Notes: generated by a model from the letters alone, not told the origin. DNA of 64,000 bases from Triglochin maritima (GCA_963682175.1 OY821779.1:1748501-1812500); one strand, 5' to 3'. Positions 34,788 to 46,110 are shown, counted from the first letter of the stretch. Made by a program: numbers and translations.

Positions 34788-35263
34788 TAACGTGTAACAA
34801 ATAAGATGGCTCAGTTACTACTTGCCGTATGATAAATGGAATCCACCGAAACGAGGTCTCAATTGTGAGCTTAGTAACAAAAGAATCCAGTAATTCTAAC
34901 GATGGAACTTGAAAGTACTCCAGCAGCGACCCAGCAAGTAACGATGATACCAAAACTTCCACGACTAGGAAAAAGAACAATTCAATAAAAGAGAAGAACT
35001 GTATGAACAAGCAGGATTTTTTACTGAAGATCAGCTAATAACAAACTAACAGTGGTGCTCAACCAGAAAAAAAAACAAATATTTAAGGCTCACTGTTAAC
35101 CCAAACAAGGATGTTGTTGAAGGCTTAAGACCCACTGCTGCAAGTTGCAACCAAATACTAGATGGCAATAGCTTGAATAAAATGTAACTGTAATTACCAT
35201 AGAGGAAAGTAAATGACCGACTTGGGAATCCAGACTGAGAAGCTACTGCAGTGGTACCATTGA
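34788..35263 (-). other. Probable 3' UTR and downstream flank of EF-1alpha
   Basis: No independent ORF; the sequence follows the EF-1alpha stop codon on the minus strand. Confidence 0.4.
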
Positions 35264-37127
35264 TCACTTCTTCTTTGCTGCAGATTTGGTCACCTTAGCT
35301 CCACTTGGATCTTTCTTCTCCACACTCTTGATGACCCCAACAGACACAGTCTGCCTCATGTCCCTCACGGCAAATCTCCCAAGAGGAGGATAGGCCGAAA
35401 AAGTCTCCACCACCATGGGCTTGGTTGGAATCATTTTCACAAACCCAGCATCCCCATTTTTAAGAAACTTGGGCTCCTTCTCGAGCTCCTTACCGGATCG
35501 TCTGTCAATCTTGGTCAAAATTTCAGCAAACTTGACGGCAATGTGGGAGGTGTGGCAATCCAGGACAGGGGCATAGCCGTTTCCAATCTGTCCTGGGTGG
35601 TTCATTATGATAACCTGGGCAGTGAAGCTGGATGCCTCCTTGGCAGGATCATCCTTTGAGTTTGATGCAACGTAACCACGCTTCAGATCCTTCACGGCAA
35701 CGTTCTTAACATTGAACCCCACATTGTCGCCGGGCAAGGCTTCCTGAAGAGACTCGTGATGCATCTCAACGGACTTAACTTCGGTGGTCAGACCACTCGG
35801 TCCAAACGTCACAACCATGCCGGGCTTAATGATTCCTGTCTCAACACGACCAACTGGAACGGTCCCAATGCCACCAATCTTGTACACATCTTGGAGGGGA
35901 AGACGAAGTGGCTTGTCTGAGGGGCGTTTAGGTTCGTTAATCATGTCCAGAGCCTCAAGAAGGGTTGGGCCCTTGTACCAGTCAAGGTTAGTTGACCTCT
36001 CGATCATGTTATCACCCTCAAAACCGGAGATAGGGACAAAAGCAATTTTTTCAGGGTTATAGCCAACCTTCTTGAGATAGGAAGACACTTCCTTTACAAT
36101 TTCATCGTACCTAGCCTTGGGGTATTTAGGAGTTGTAGCATCCATCTGTGCATTCAAAAGTAGAATTGAGAAGTGTTAGCGTTCATTACTGAAACTAATG
36201 CACAAATATAATTGTGTTTTAAATATGTTTTCTCACCTTGTTACAGCAGCAGATCATCTGCTTCACTCCCAAAGTAAAGGCAAGCAAAGCATGTTCACGG
36301 GTTTGTCCATCCTTGGAAATACCTGCCTCAAATCCACCAGTTGTTGAATCAATGATGAGGACAGCACAGTCTGCCTGGGATGTTCCAGTGATCATGTTCT
36401 TGATAAAATCACGATGGCCAGGGGCATCAATGACGGTGCAATAATACTTGGTGGTTTCAAACTTCCACAAAGCAATATCAATGGTGATACCACACTCTCT
36501 CTCAGCCTTCAGCTTGTCCAATGATGCATTGCATACATTGCATCATATGTCTTTCATTTAGATTGCTTTTAATTCAATAAATGCTACTAAGGTATGTGTT
36601 TAGCCTTGTTTACAGAATACAAGGACCTGAATGCAAATTATCCACATCCCGAGCATAAACGCGTGCAAAAGATTCATTTCTATCATAAAAACCAAGTTCA
36701 AGTGTATTGGGTTTCAAATGGAAATGCATCCAAGCACAAAAGCATTCAAGGAGCTAATCACAAAAAGGTCAGGGGCTTAAATGCAAAAGGTCAAGGACCT
36801 GACTACAAATAAAAGGGTCAAGTTATTGTGTTGGAGAAGTCAAAAGAAAAGTCAAAAATAAAATCCCAACAATGGAAGGAATTAATCCGGAGCTCAAGAC
36901 AATGGAAAGAATCAATCCAGACGCGCAAAGGAGGATCAAATCATACCATAAACGCACAGCCAAAATCCGGACCTGATCAGACCAGATTGTGCGGCGTTTC
37001 CGCCGCACAACACCTACAATCTGCGGCGTTTCCGCCGCACCCCTGTCGATCCGCGTCCCCAAATTTTGTCCAGTCCTGTGTCGCCACGTGTAATTTCCTT
37101 TCATATACTGGTATCCCTTGTATCGGC

Positions 37128-37135
37128 TATAAATA
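37128..37135 (+). promoter_or_regulatory. LTR TATA box, first copy
   Basis: TATAAATA within 'tatcggctataaatagcc'. It precedes a likely transcription start near 37160; an AATAAA-type signal follows at about 37190. Confidence 0.55.
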
Positions 37136-38127
37136 GCCTCGTAGCACGAATGTAACACATCTTTGAACCTTTGGTCTTGGATCATTAGTAATAAATTTAT
37201 GTTTTATTTTGTTTTGTTTCTCTTTTATTTTAATGTCTCTAGGATCCCTTCTTCTTCCTCCCTCTATGAGTTTCTAACTCTTTCCAAAGGGTGGAGGTGA
37301 CGGATTGAGGGTTATAGAAGATGAATTGCATGTTGTTATTTTAAGTTCATGATTAGTATATTTTGATTACTTGAGTTTATGTTAAGTCATTTATCTTGTA
37401 ATGCTTCATAACTAACATGATTTACAATAAGTTTCAGTAATTCTCTGATGTAAACCTAAATCTAAACTTCCATCCAACGGATTTCTCTCTTATTTCTTGT
37501 TTCAGTTTTATTTGTGCATCATATGTCTTTAATTTAGATTACTTTCATATCAATAAATGCTACTAAGGTATGTGTTTAGTCTTATTTATAGAATACAGGG
37601 ACCTGAATGCAAATTACCCACATCCCGAGCATAAACGCATACAAAAGACTCGTTTCTATCATAAAGACCAAGTTCAAGTTTATCGGGTTTCAAATGGAAA
37701 TGTATCCAAGCATAAAAGCATTCAAGACCTAATTACGAAAAGAACAAGGACTTAAGCACAAAAGTAGTCAGAGACTTAATTGCAAAAAGTCAAGGACCTA
37801 ATTGCAAATCACGAGTAGCTTTTATTATTATGGAGAAAATATAAAGAAAAATCAATGTGGATCTCCAAATATATGAAGAAATTAATTCGGATCTCCAAAG
37901 ATATGCAAGAATCAATCCAGACGCGCAAATGACATTGAAATCATACCATAAACACACAGGAAAAATCCGGGTCGATTTTGAGCCAAAAAGGTGGCGATTC
38001 CGCCGCACCTCAAGAGCAAATTGCGGCGATTCCGCCGCACCAAATTAGATTCATGCTCTAAAATTTTTACCGGTTGCGTGTTGACGCGTGTGCTTTCTTA
38101 TTTCATGCTTAGATCCCTTGTATCGGC

Positions 38128-38135
38128 TATAAATA
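38128..38135 (+). promoter_or_regulatory. LTR TATA box, second copy
   Basis: The same TATAAATA context as the first copy, 1000 bp downstream, so the LTR carries two promoters. 'agcaataaaattc' follows at about 38182. Confidence 0.55.
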
Positions 38136-38873
38136 GCCCCGAGAACGATGTTGTGAGGAGTTCTTCCTTTTGTTCCATAATTTAGCAATAAAATTCTGTT
38201 TCTTTTATTTTGTGTTTTTAGTTTTCTTTTGTAATGCCTCTAGGACCCCTTCTTCCTCCCTCTATGAGTTTCTAACTCTTTCCAAAGGGTAGGGGTGACA
38301 GATTTAAGGTGATGAGAAGAGAATAAAGTTATTATTTTAATTTTGTATTAGTATGTTTTGATTACTTGAGTTTATGTTAAATCATTTATCATGTAATGCT
38401 TTATAACTAATGTGATTTATTATAAGTTTCAGAATTCTCTAATCTAAACCTTAAATCTAAACCTCCACCCAACGGAATTCACAATCTTTGTTCTTGTTTT
38501 AGTTTTAATCGTTCATGTTTCTTGCTTTAGATAATTAAAACCCAAAAATTTCAAAATCAACCTTATTATTGTTCTTTCTTCTCTAATCGAAAATCCAAAA
38601 ATAACAATATCTCTTCCTCCTTGTGTTCGACCCGTACTTGTCACCGCTTCATCGCGGCCGTGCACTTGCGGTATAAATAAAAATCTCAACATCCAACTCC
38701 CATGCGTATTTGAATGATCTCTTGTTCATTTCCGCTGCTTCCTTCTCAAACCTCTCGATAACTCTCTTGTCAATACCACCAAGCTTGTAGATGAGATGGC
38801 CGGTGGTGGTAGATTTGCCAGAATCAACATGGCCAATGACCACAATGTTTATGTGAAACTTCTCCTTTCCCAT

Positions 38874-40112
38874 TGCCTAGTGCTGCAAGGAAAGTTTTCA
38901 TGCATAAAAACTAAAATAACTCATTGAAACCAATAAATATTAAAATATCAACAAAAGCAACTGACACTGATAATAAAAATTTCATCATCGGAATATAAAT
39001 TATTATTCTCAAGTAAGACCTATAGAAAACCCTGGGAATCACAAAATATTTTTTAATAGAACTCTTAAAAGCACCAATGAATCTACAAAGAAGCAGGACA
39101 TTTACAATGACTCTTAAAAGTGTCCCATGTAAAATTTAAGTGAACCTTGATTGTTTTGGAAGCTGGTTTCTAAAGCACATACTATCATACTATAGAAACA
39201 TAATTCCATCATTAATTTTGAAAATTAACTTACCCCCATACCATCAGTAAGTCGGTAACAATGTTTTATTTGTGAAAATGTAATAATGCTAGGGAATTTG
39301 AAACTATAAAGCCATGAATAAAACAATTCTAGAATATAGTTGATCATTGAAAACTGAAACAAACTAAATTTAATTCCTAAACACACCCTTAGCGATAGCA
39401 AAAGGTATCAGATAACAAATGTGTAGGCAAAAAATACACGATGAGGACAACCATCCTATGTAAGGCATGAATTCAAAAACTAAACCAACCATCAAAGATA
39501 TAAAGCAATGAAGTTCCTACCCATCTTAAACTAAAACAAGAAGAATACAAATACAAATAAAAAATCCCCAGATAATTTCAATCGTTTTCCAGAAAACATA
39601 ATCAAACAAATTCGCAATCCAAACGGTAAAAAAGAAGGATAAACAACTTGTATACCAACATTATATAATATTACATTGTACCTATAAAATCAATTTAAAT
39701 ACTAGAATTAAGATCCCCAATCATGTATTTAAGTATTGCCGTGTCAGTGTGGGTGCCAGAGCCTGACAGTCATGTATTCTTTGTGTCGTCTCATCGTTTC
39801 GTGTTAGAAATTGACGTCTTAATTCCTACCAATACTAAACTAACAAAAAAAAATGAAACATGGAGAACTGAACTTATCCAACAAATGAGGCACCAAATCC
39901 AGACCCTAACTTCGAAACAAATAACAGAACAACGAAACACGAAATCGCAAGAAAGCACCGAATCCGAGGCAAACAAAACGAAACGCCTACGGATCCAACC
40001 GATGGAGACGATCGATCGATCTCACTTTGCTGAGATCCGGTGGAGTGGAACGGGAAAGGTATGGGAAGAAGTACCGAAGAATCTTACCACGGAGAGTGAG
40101 GTGATGAGTGTA
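38874..40112 (-). other. EF-1alpha leader exons and 5' UTR intron
   Basis: The short leader exon 38882-38874 follows acceptor CCTTGCAG. The intron 38883-40087 starts with donor GTAAGATT. An upstream leader exon ends at 40088 (CTCTCCGTG) and runs into the Copia element's target duplication at 40108-40112. A long leader intron is typical of plant EF-1alpha genes. The sequence continues past the Copia element at 45114. Confidence 0.7.
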
Positions 40113-40402
40113 TGTTAAATTTCAACACAATCTCATAGACGACAAAGAAATCTTGCTCGATAAAATCATGGGGAAAACCCTCCAAATCTTTTGCGTTTTG
40201 TTTTCTTGATTTGGAGGATGAAAAATCCCATTTTATATTGATTCCAAATGGATGTTTATCGGGTTTGGGAGAGAACCCGAATAACCCATTATATTCGGTT
40301 ACATAATTGGGATTGAATCAGTATAAAAGACATGCAGGCCCAATAACAGTACATTGGCCTTATAGTAGAAAAACTCGAGTTTAATACTCTCTAATCTCAA
40401 TA
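40113..40402 (-). repeat. Copia 3' LTR
   Basis: 290 bp. Read on the coding strand it begins TATTGAGATTAG and ends AAATTTAACA; the usual initial TG is TA in both LTRs. It differs from the other LTR by T/G in 'ctcgataaa' and T/C in 'gaaaaatccc'. Confidence 0.95.
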
Positions 40403-40414
40403 CTCCCCCTCAAA
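40403..40414 (-). other. Copia polypurine tract
   Basis: TTTGAGGGGGAG on the minus strand directly abuts the 3' LTR; it primes plus-strand DNA synthesis. Confidence 0.85.
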
Positions 40415-43400
40415 CTGGGGAGTATATATTGATAATGCCCAGTTTGCTTAAAAGTCTGTCAAATTGAGGACCTCCTAATGCTTTGGTTAGGAGGTCTGCT
40501 GGTTGATCTGCACTCTTCAGGTAACTGGTTTTCAAGACGCCATCTTGGATTTTGTCTCTGATGAAATGACAATCAACTTCAATATGTTTTGTCCTTTCGT
40601 GAAATACTGGGTTGGATGCAATCTGCAAAGCAGCATTGTTGTCACACATTGCAGTAAAGCAGGAGCAATAAAATTAACGTCTAAATCCTTTAGGAGACTT
40701 ATTATCCATATTATGTCACATGTTGCAACACTCATTGCTCTGTATTCGGCCTCTGCAGATGACCTTGAGACTACTCCTTGCTTCTTAGATTTCCAGCTAA
40801 AGAGTGACTCCCCCAAGCAGATGATGAATCCAGTGGTTGAACGCCTTGTAATTGGGCAAGATGCCCAATCAGAATCACAAAATGCTTTAAGTGTGTAATC
40901 TGAATCATTTCTAAATAAGATTCCCTGTCCTGGTCGACCTTTCAAGTACCTTAACACTCTTATTGCTGCATTGAAATGGCTGTGTCGTGGTTTCTCCATG
41001 TGTTGGCTTAGTACTTGAACTGCATAAGAAATGTCAGGTCTGGTAAGAGTTAAATAGATCAACTTCCCTATCAATCTTCTGTAGGTAGTAGCATCTTCGA
41101 GTGTTTCAGATTCTTCAAATCTATAGTGTTGTTCCATAGGTGTGTTTGCTGGTTTTGCACCTAACTGACCTGATTCCTTTAACAAGTCCAACGTGTACTT
41201 CCTCTGTGATGTGCATATCCCTGTTTTGCTCCTTGCCACTTCAATTCCCAAGAAATACTTCAACTCTCCTAGGTCCTTCAATCTGAATCTTTCAGAAAGC
41301 ATATCTTTCACTCTTTTTATATCGACATCATCATTTCCTGCTACAATAATGTCATCCACATATACAAGTAAGGCAGTGAATTTTCCACCAATTTTTCTTG
41401 TAAATAAGGAATAATCTGACTTTGACTGCTTGAATTCCATTTCTAGTAAGACAGAATTCAGTTTTGAGAACCAATTTCGTGATGCTTGCTTCAACCCATA
41501 AATGGATTTCATTAACTTGCAAACTCTTGTCTCCCCCTCTCTTAAATAGCCTTGAGGTGGTCGCATGTATACTTCTTCCTCTAGTTCTCCATATAGAAAA
41601 GCATTGTTAACATCAACTTGGTGTAATGACCAATTCTCTTTAGCTGCAACTGCCATCAATGTTCTTATTGTAGTTATTTTTGCTACTGGTGCAAAGGTTT
41701 CGTTATAATCAAAACCTTCCTTTTGTGTATATCCTTTTGCAACTAATCTTGCTTTGTATCTCTCTAAGCTTCCATCTGACTTGTACTTAATTTTGTAGAC
41801 CCATCTGCATCCTATGCATTTCTTTCCCTTGGGCAATTCGACTAACTTCCACGTGTGGTTGTCCTCAAGTGCCTTAATTTCAGCTTTCATTGCTGCTGTC
41901 CAGTTATTGTCTGTGATGGCTTGATTATAGTGTTCTGGTTCCATCAACTTGTTCACTGCTCCTATGAACTTTCTGTATTTCTTAGATATCTTCTCATATG
42001 ACATGTGATTTCCCATGGGGTGACAAGTGCTGCTGTTCATGTTGTCAATATGGGCAAGTTGGCAATAATACTCATCTAAGTGTCTTGGTGGTTTATGTGC
42101 TCTTTCTGATCTCCTTGTTTCTGGAATCTCTTCCACCTGCAGCTCTTCATGTAATTCTGCCTCCACACCTTGATGTTCTCCTTGATTCTTCTCTACAATT
42201 TCTTCTGTTCCATAATTGTCTGCATTGCTCATAGCTGGTGTTGGCAATGAAAAGAGTGTCTCCAGGCCAGCCTCATCTCTGCCTTCATTATTCTTTAAAG
42301 GATATATGCTCTCATGGAATACAACATCCCTACTTGTGAAGACTTTTTGTTCTTCCAAGTCAAAAAGTTTGTATCCTTTCTGTCCATAGGGATATCCAAT
42401 GAATACACACTTCACAGCTCTAGTTTCAAATTTATGCTGAAGTTTTGGCTTTGTGGCATAAGCAAGGCAACCAAAGGTCTTAAAATAGGCATAATCTGGT
42501 TTCTTCTTGTAGAGTGCTTCGTAAGGGGTCATGTTGTCAAGGGCTTTAGTGGGTATTCTGTTGATTATGTGTGCTGCAGTTAGCACACATTCACCCCAAA
42601 ATTTGATCGGGACTTGGCTTTGAAATTTCAGTGCCCTGCTCATCTGTAATAGGTGCCTATGCTTTCTCTCCACAACTCCGTTTTGTTGTGGGGTGTACAC
42701 CACAGATTTTTGATGTTGTATGCCATGTTCAGAAAGAAAATTATGCATAATATTACTAGTGAATTCAGTTCCATTATCAGTTCTAATGCACTTAATGTTA
42801 ACATTAAACTGATTTTTTACCATAGCACAAAAAGATTTGAAACAAGAGAACACTTCACTTTTATTATTCATTAGGTAAATCCAAGTACAACGTGTATGAT
42901 CATCTACAATTGTCAAAAAATAAGATGCCCCAGACAGACTACAAACGTGAAACTTACCCCATACATCAATGTGAATCAAATCAAAAGCAGAAACGGACTT
43001 AGTATTACTGATTTTAAAAACAAGTCTAGTTTGTTTTGCAAGAGGACATATTTCACAATGACTGTCAGTATTACAAGTACTCATCAGATTACTACTATTA
43101 TTGATGATGTTGAGTTTCTCATTTGAAAGGTGTCCCAATCTCCTATGCCATATATCAAACCCAATATTTGTAGTGGCAGTATGCGCATTAGCTTCCTTAT
43201 TAAGGATGTACAATTCACTATTATATCTACCCCGACCAGTCATCTTCTTGGTGGTAAGGTCCTGTAAAAGGCAATAATCAGGATAAAAATGTGCAGAGTG
43301 ATTGTTTTGATTTGTTAGCTTACCAACAGAAATTAAATTAACTTTAAATTCAGGTACATAGAGAACATTCTTCAAGGTAATGCCTTCTTTAAGTTTTATT

Positions 43401-43627
43401 TCACCTATAGAATCAACAAATGCTTGACTACCATTGGGAAGATTGACTGGCATTTTAAAATTGGGTTTATAAGCATTTTTCAGCATATTATAAGAACAAC
43501 ACATATGATCACTAGCTCCTGTATCTATTATCCAATGGAGCCCTTTCATGCATGTGAAAGAACAAGAATTTGTACCTGCCATGTTGACAGACTTGGTTGT
43601 GCTTTCCTTGTTGAGGAGTCTCATCAA
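40410..43627 (-). CDS. Copia pol polyprotein (protease-integrase-RT-RNase H), one frameshift
   Basis: One long frame covers 43627-40532 and a shifted frame 40649-40410 completes the C-terminus. Order of domains: aspartic protease ([12 protein letters not shown], near residue 35), GAG-pre-integrase zinc finger ([17 protein letters not shown]), integrase DDE ([25 protein letters not shown]), reverse transcriptase ([14 protein letters not shown]) and RNase H ([21 protein letters not shown]). Integrase before RT is the Copia order. The break near 40650 looks like an extra TG in TGTGTGAC; after it the frame continues [13 protein letters not shown] to the normal end. The frame begins by a -1 step from gag across a 4-nt overlap. 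Apart from the TG insertion the polyprotein is open, consistent with a young insertion. Confidence 0.92.
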
Positions 43628-44670
43628 TTGACTATATTGATCCTTGGTGTGATTCCTTCTTCAATATTGACCTCTTCCTTAGATTCAGCAGCATTGGATT
43701 GGACATTCCTGTAAGTATTAGATAATTTTCCTTGACCAGGATGTACCTTGTGCAACTTATGCCCTGGTGGGAAGCCAATAAGCCAATAACATCTGTCATT
43801 TGTGTGTCCAGTTGACTCGCAATGGCTGCAATAATACTTCTCCTTTCTGTTATTCTTGGACTGATTATTGTATTGATTTCCTCCATGTTTTCCTTTATTG
43901 TTGTATCCAAGTTTGTTGTTATGATCAATTTTCCCAACTAACATAGCTGCACTTTCAAGATTTTGATTCTTTGAAGTAACATCCCTTTGCTTTTCTTCCT
44001 GCAGGAGTAGTGAATAACATTTGTTCACAGATGGTAATGGATCCATAAGCAATATTTGTCCTCTGATGGATGAATAACTCTCATTCAATCCTAGTAAGAA
44101 CTGTATCAATTTTTCTTCTTGATCTCTCTCTATGATATTCTTCATAGCTCCACAATTGCAAAGATGGGTGCTCACATAAGTGTTCAGTTCATCCCAAAGA
44201 CCTTTAAGCTTGGTGTAGTAGTTCAATATGGAATCATTTCCCTGAGTTAACTGGCTCATTGACCTTCTAATCTCAAACAATCTTGCAGCATTTCCTTGTG
44301 AAAACCGTTCCTCTAAATCCTTCCACACATCTGAGGCTTTCTCTGTATAGATGATGCTTCCTGCAATATCTTGGCAGACAGAATTGATGATCCAAGATAA
44401 CACCATATCATTACACCTCATCCACTTAACATACTCTTCAGGTTTCTTTTCTTGATCAGGGACGGGAAGAGAACCGTCAACAAACCCTAATTTGCTTTTT
44501 GCATTCAAAGAAACTCGCATCGATCTTTTCCAGATTGCATAATTTGCTCCAGTCAACACTTTCGAGACAAGAACCATACCTGGAAAATCCGATGGATGTA
44601 GAAAGTAGGGATTTGGCTGATCTCCATTTTGATTTGTGTAGATCTGACTAGCTTTATCTTTTTCTCCCAT
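43624..44670 (-). CDS. Copia gag protein
   Basis: 348 residues from the ATG at 44670 (MGEKDKASQIYTNQNG). The central region matches plant Copia gag (LTGANYAIWKRSM, then RLFEIRRSMSQLTQG), and near residue 285 there is a CCHC zinc knuckle CSHCESTGHTNDRC, with Cx2Cx4Hx4C spacing. Gag forms the virus-like particle in the cytoplasm. The stop TGA lies in AATTGATGAG, overlapping the start of the pol frame in the -1 phase; most plant Copia elements have one continuous ORF, so this is either a mutation or a translational control point. Confidence 0.92.
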   Translation of the reverse strand: MGEKDKASQIYTNQNGDQPNPYFLHPSDFPGMVLVSKVLTGANYAIWKRSMRVSLNAKSKLGFVDGSLPVPDQEKKPEEYVKWMRCNDMVLSWIINSVCQDIAGSIIYTEKASDVWKDLEERFSQGNAARLFEIRRSMSQLTQGNDSILNYYTKLKGLWDELNTYVSTHLCNCGAMKNIIERDQEEKLIQFLLGLNESYSSIRGQILLMDPLPSVNKCYSLLLQEEKQRDVTSKNQNLESAAMLVGKIDHNNKLGYNNKGKHGGNQYNNQSKNNRKEKYYCSHCESTGHTNDRCYWLIGFPPGHKLHKVHPGQGKLSNTYRNVQSNAAESKEEVNIEEGITPRINIVN

Positions 44671-44804
44671 CTTCTACCAGAATTATTTGCGGAAACGAAT
44701 AAAAAACGAACAATAGGTAAAACTTCACCTCACTCCACTGATCTGCTTGGTTGTGCAGATCTTCGACGAGCACCGATTCAAGAATCTCCGACGAGGATTG
44801 ATCC

Positions 44805-44818
44805 CTGCTCTGATACCA
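44805..44818 (-). other. Copia primer-binding site
   Basis: TGGTATCAGAGCAG on the minus strand directly follows the 5' LTR; it complements the 3' end of initiator tRNA-Met, the standard plant Copia primer. Confidence 0.92.
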
Positions 44819-45108
44819 TGTTAAATTTCAACACAATCTCATAGACGACAAAGAAATCTTGCTCGAGAAAATCATGGGGAAAACCCTCCAAATCTTTTGC
44901 GTTTTGTTTTCTTGATTTGGAGGATGAAAAACCCCATTTTATATTGATTCCAAATGGATGTTTATCGGGTTTGGGAGAGAACCCGAATAACCCATTATAT
45001 TCGGTTACATAATTGGGATTGAATCAGTATAAAAGACATGCAGGCCCAATAACAGTACATTGGCCTTATAGTAGAAAAACTCGAGTTTAATACTCTCTAA
45101 TCTCAATA
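44819..45108 (-). repeat. Copia 5' LTR
   Basis: 290 bp, matching 40113-40402 except for two substitutions. It provides the promoter reading into gag. Confidence 0.95.
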
Positions 45109-45280
45109 GTGTATAGAAGTTGGGACATTACCAGGATGCCCCTCACATACCTCGAATGAAATACCCATCCATACTTTCTTTTCTTTTCTTTTCTTTTCTT
45201 TTACGAACACCGGTGGAAAGAAGTAGTACGTTCGTATGAGCTTAATACATATTTTCTTAGTGCTTCGTTTGGTATGTAAC

Positions 45281-45780
45281 GTATATCCTTAACCATGCAT
45301 AAAAAACAGGCGCCCAAAATTTCGCCCGACACATCAACAACAAAAGTAATAAAAAAATTGGGCAGCTTTCGCCCGGACGAAAATTCAGGCACCCATCCCG
45401 AATTTCCGTCCGGGCGGTGGGTGGGGGGCACGGGTGTCCCCCCACCATTGGTCACTTTTTATTTTGTTTTTTATTATTTTGTGTTTAGAAAATATTTTAA
45501 AAATCATTTAAAATCTTTTTTTTCAAATATATTTTTATGAAAATAAGTTTTTTATTTGTTTATATTTTCTAGATTTTTTGATAATTTTTCGTGTTTTGTC
45601 TAGAATTGATCTTGAAATGACGTGTAGGGGAGAGAATGCAGAGCGCTTGAGTTGTTTTTGGGTGTGGTTAAGAAAAATTTAGGGGGTTGGTTTGAGCTAA
45701 CGTGACGGAAAGAGAAGCTGACGTGGCTGAGAGAGAAACCAGGACGTCTGGGAACTGCCTGGGCACCATTAATGGTGCTC
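45281..45780. mobile_element. Harbinger-family MITE, 500 bp, degraded ends
   Basis: This is closely related to the element starting at 63464: shared 'ttttatgaaaataag', 'ttttctaga.tttttgataatt', 'gcttgagttgttt', 'gggttggtttgagct' and 'gggaactgcctgggc'. The right end ATTAATGGTGCTC matches the family terminus; the left end (GTATATCCTTAACC) has diverged and no target duplication survives. Hypothetical ORFs in its GC-rich end have no domain. Confidence 0.75.
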
Positions 45781-45894
45781 TTGCCGTGTGTTTAGACTTT
45801 AGATGACTCAGAAACACACAATTTTTAAAACATTTTCTGTCGTTCCAATGGCACCCAAACGTCATGGACCGGACCTGACTGGTCCTAAGATAAG

Positions 45895-46110
45895 CGGTGG
45901 TACCTAAGGTGAGCAAGAGCCGGTGGTATATAGGAATTTGAGTATTTGACCTAACTGGTCTGGTAATCTGTTCGGGTTCAGAGTCAATTCGGTTCCGGTC
46001 TAAATTTTATTTATTTTTTAAAATTTCAAGGTAAGAAAACAGGTTCTGGACCGGACCTGATCCAGTTCCAGTCCGGTCTAGGTCGGACCGTTTGCTCAGC
46101 CCCGGTGGTA
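45895..46110. mobile_element. 200-bp hAT-like MITE with 8-bp TSD
   Basis: The element spans 45903-46102, flanked by a perfect CGGTGGTA duplication (45895-45902, 46103-46110). Ends are CCTAAGGTGAGCAAGAGC and (reverse complement) GGGCTGAGCAAACGGTCC. Internal words 'ggttccggtc' and 'ggaccggacctgatccag' resemble those of the MITE at 583-961, suggesting a shared family. Confidence 0.75.

Larger units (their letters stand above)
36540..38505 (+). repeat. About 980-bp tandem duplication inside the LTR
   Basis: Two diverged direct copies, 36540-37515 and 37516 to about 38505, each begin GCATCATATGTCTTT and share 'ctactaaggtatgtgttta', the hairpin GTGCGGCG-loop-CGCCGCAC region, a TATAAATA box and 'tatgagtttctaactctttc'. 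A divergent third start occurs near 38510. Confidence 0.88.
36517..38696 (+). mobile_element. Solo-LTR-like insertion in an EF-1alpha exon, 5-bp TSD
   Basis: The insertion spans 36522-38691, begins TGATGCATTG, ends AAATCTCAACA, and is flanked by a perfect TCCAA duplication (36517-36521, 38692-38696). TG..CA ends, a 5-bp target duplication and lack of any ORF fit a solo LTR. A TATAAATA box on the + strand marks it as antisense to EF-1alpha. The terminal 'gtgttcgacccgtacttg' to 'gtgcacttgcgg' region resembles ends of long plant LTRs, from memory. It is internally duplicated (see separate entry). A LARD or other non-autonomous retroelement is the alternative. Confidence 0.75.
35264..38873 (-). 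pseudogene. EF1A: Elongation factor 1-alpha gene disrupted by an LTR insertion
   Basis: Coding segments are 38873-38692, then a 2.17-kb insertion, then 36516-36237, an intron (36236-36146) and 36145-35264. Ignoring the insertion and its duplicated 5 bp, the frame is open for 447 residues, the normal plant length. G-domain motifs are GHVDSGKST (P loop), DAPGH and CCNKMDAT (NKxD); the C-terminus is [11 protein letters not shown]-1alpha delivers aminoacyl-tRNA to ribosomes. The intron sits after the Asn-Lys codons of NKMD, a usual plant position, and a leader intron (38883-40087) precedes the ATG. Differences from the usual sequence are Glu for Val after KYAW and Cys in ERECGIT (usually Arg). 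The insertion is at codon 61. Unless it is spliced out precisely, no EF-1alpha is made from this copy. Confidence 0.92.
40108..45113 (-). mobile_element. Young Copia LTR retrotransposon, complete with TSD
   Basis: The 4996-bp element spans 40113-45108 with a perfect GTGTA duplication at each side (40108-40112, 45109-45113). Its 290-bp LTRs (40113-40402, 44819-45108) differ at only two positions that I can see. A primer-binding site matching initiator tRNA-Met and a polypurine tract are in place. The gag and pol ORFs are minus-strand. It sits at the 5' leader or promoter of the EF-1alpha copy in the same orientation as that gene. Confidence 0.95.

Noticed and set aside
40503..43714. Multiple + strand ORFs within the Copia element
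   Set aside because: They are antisense shadows of the gag and pol frames, without recognisable domains.
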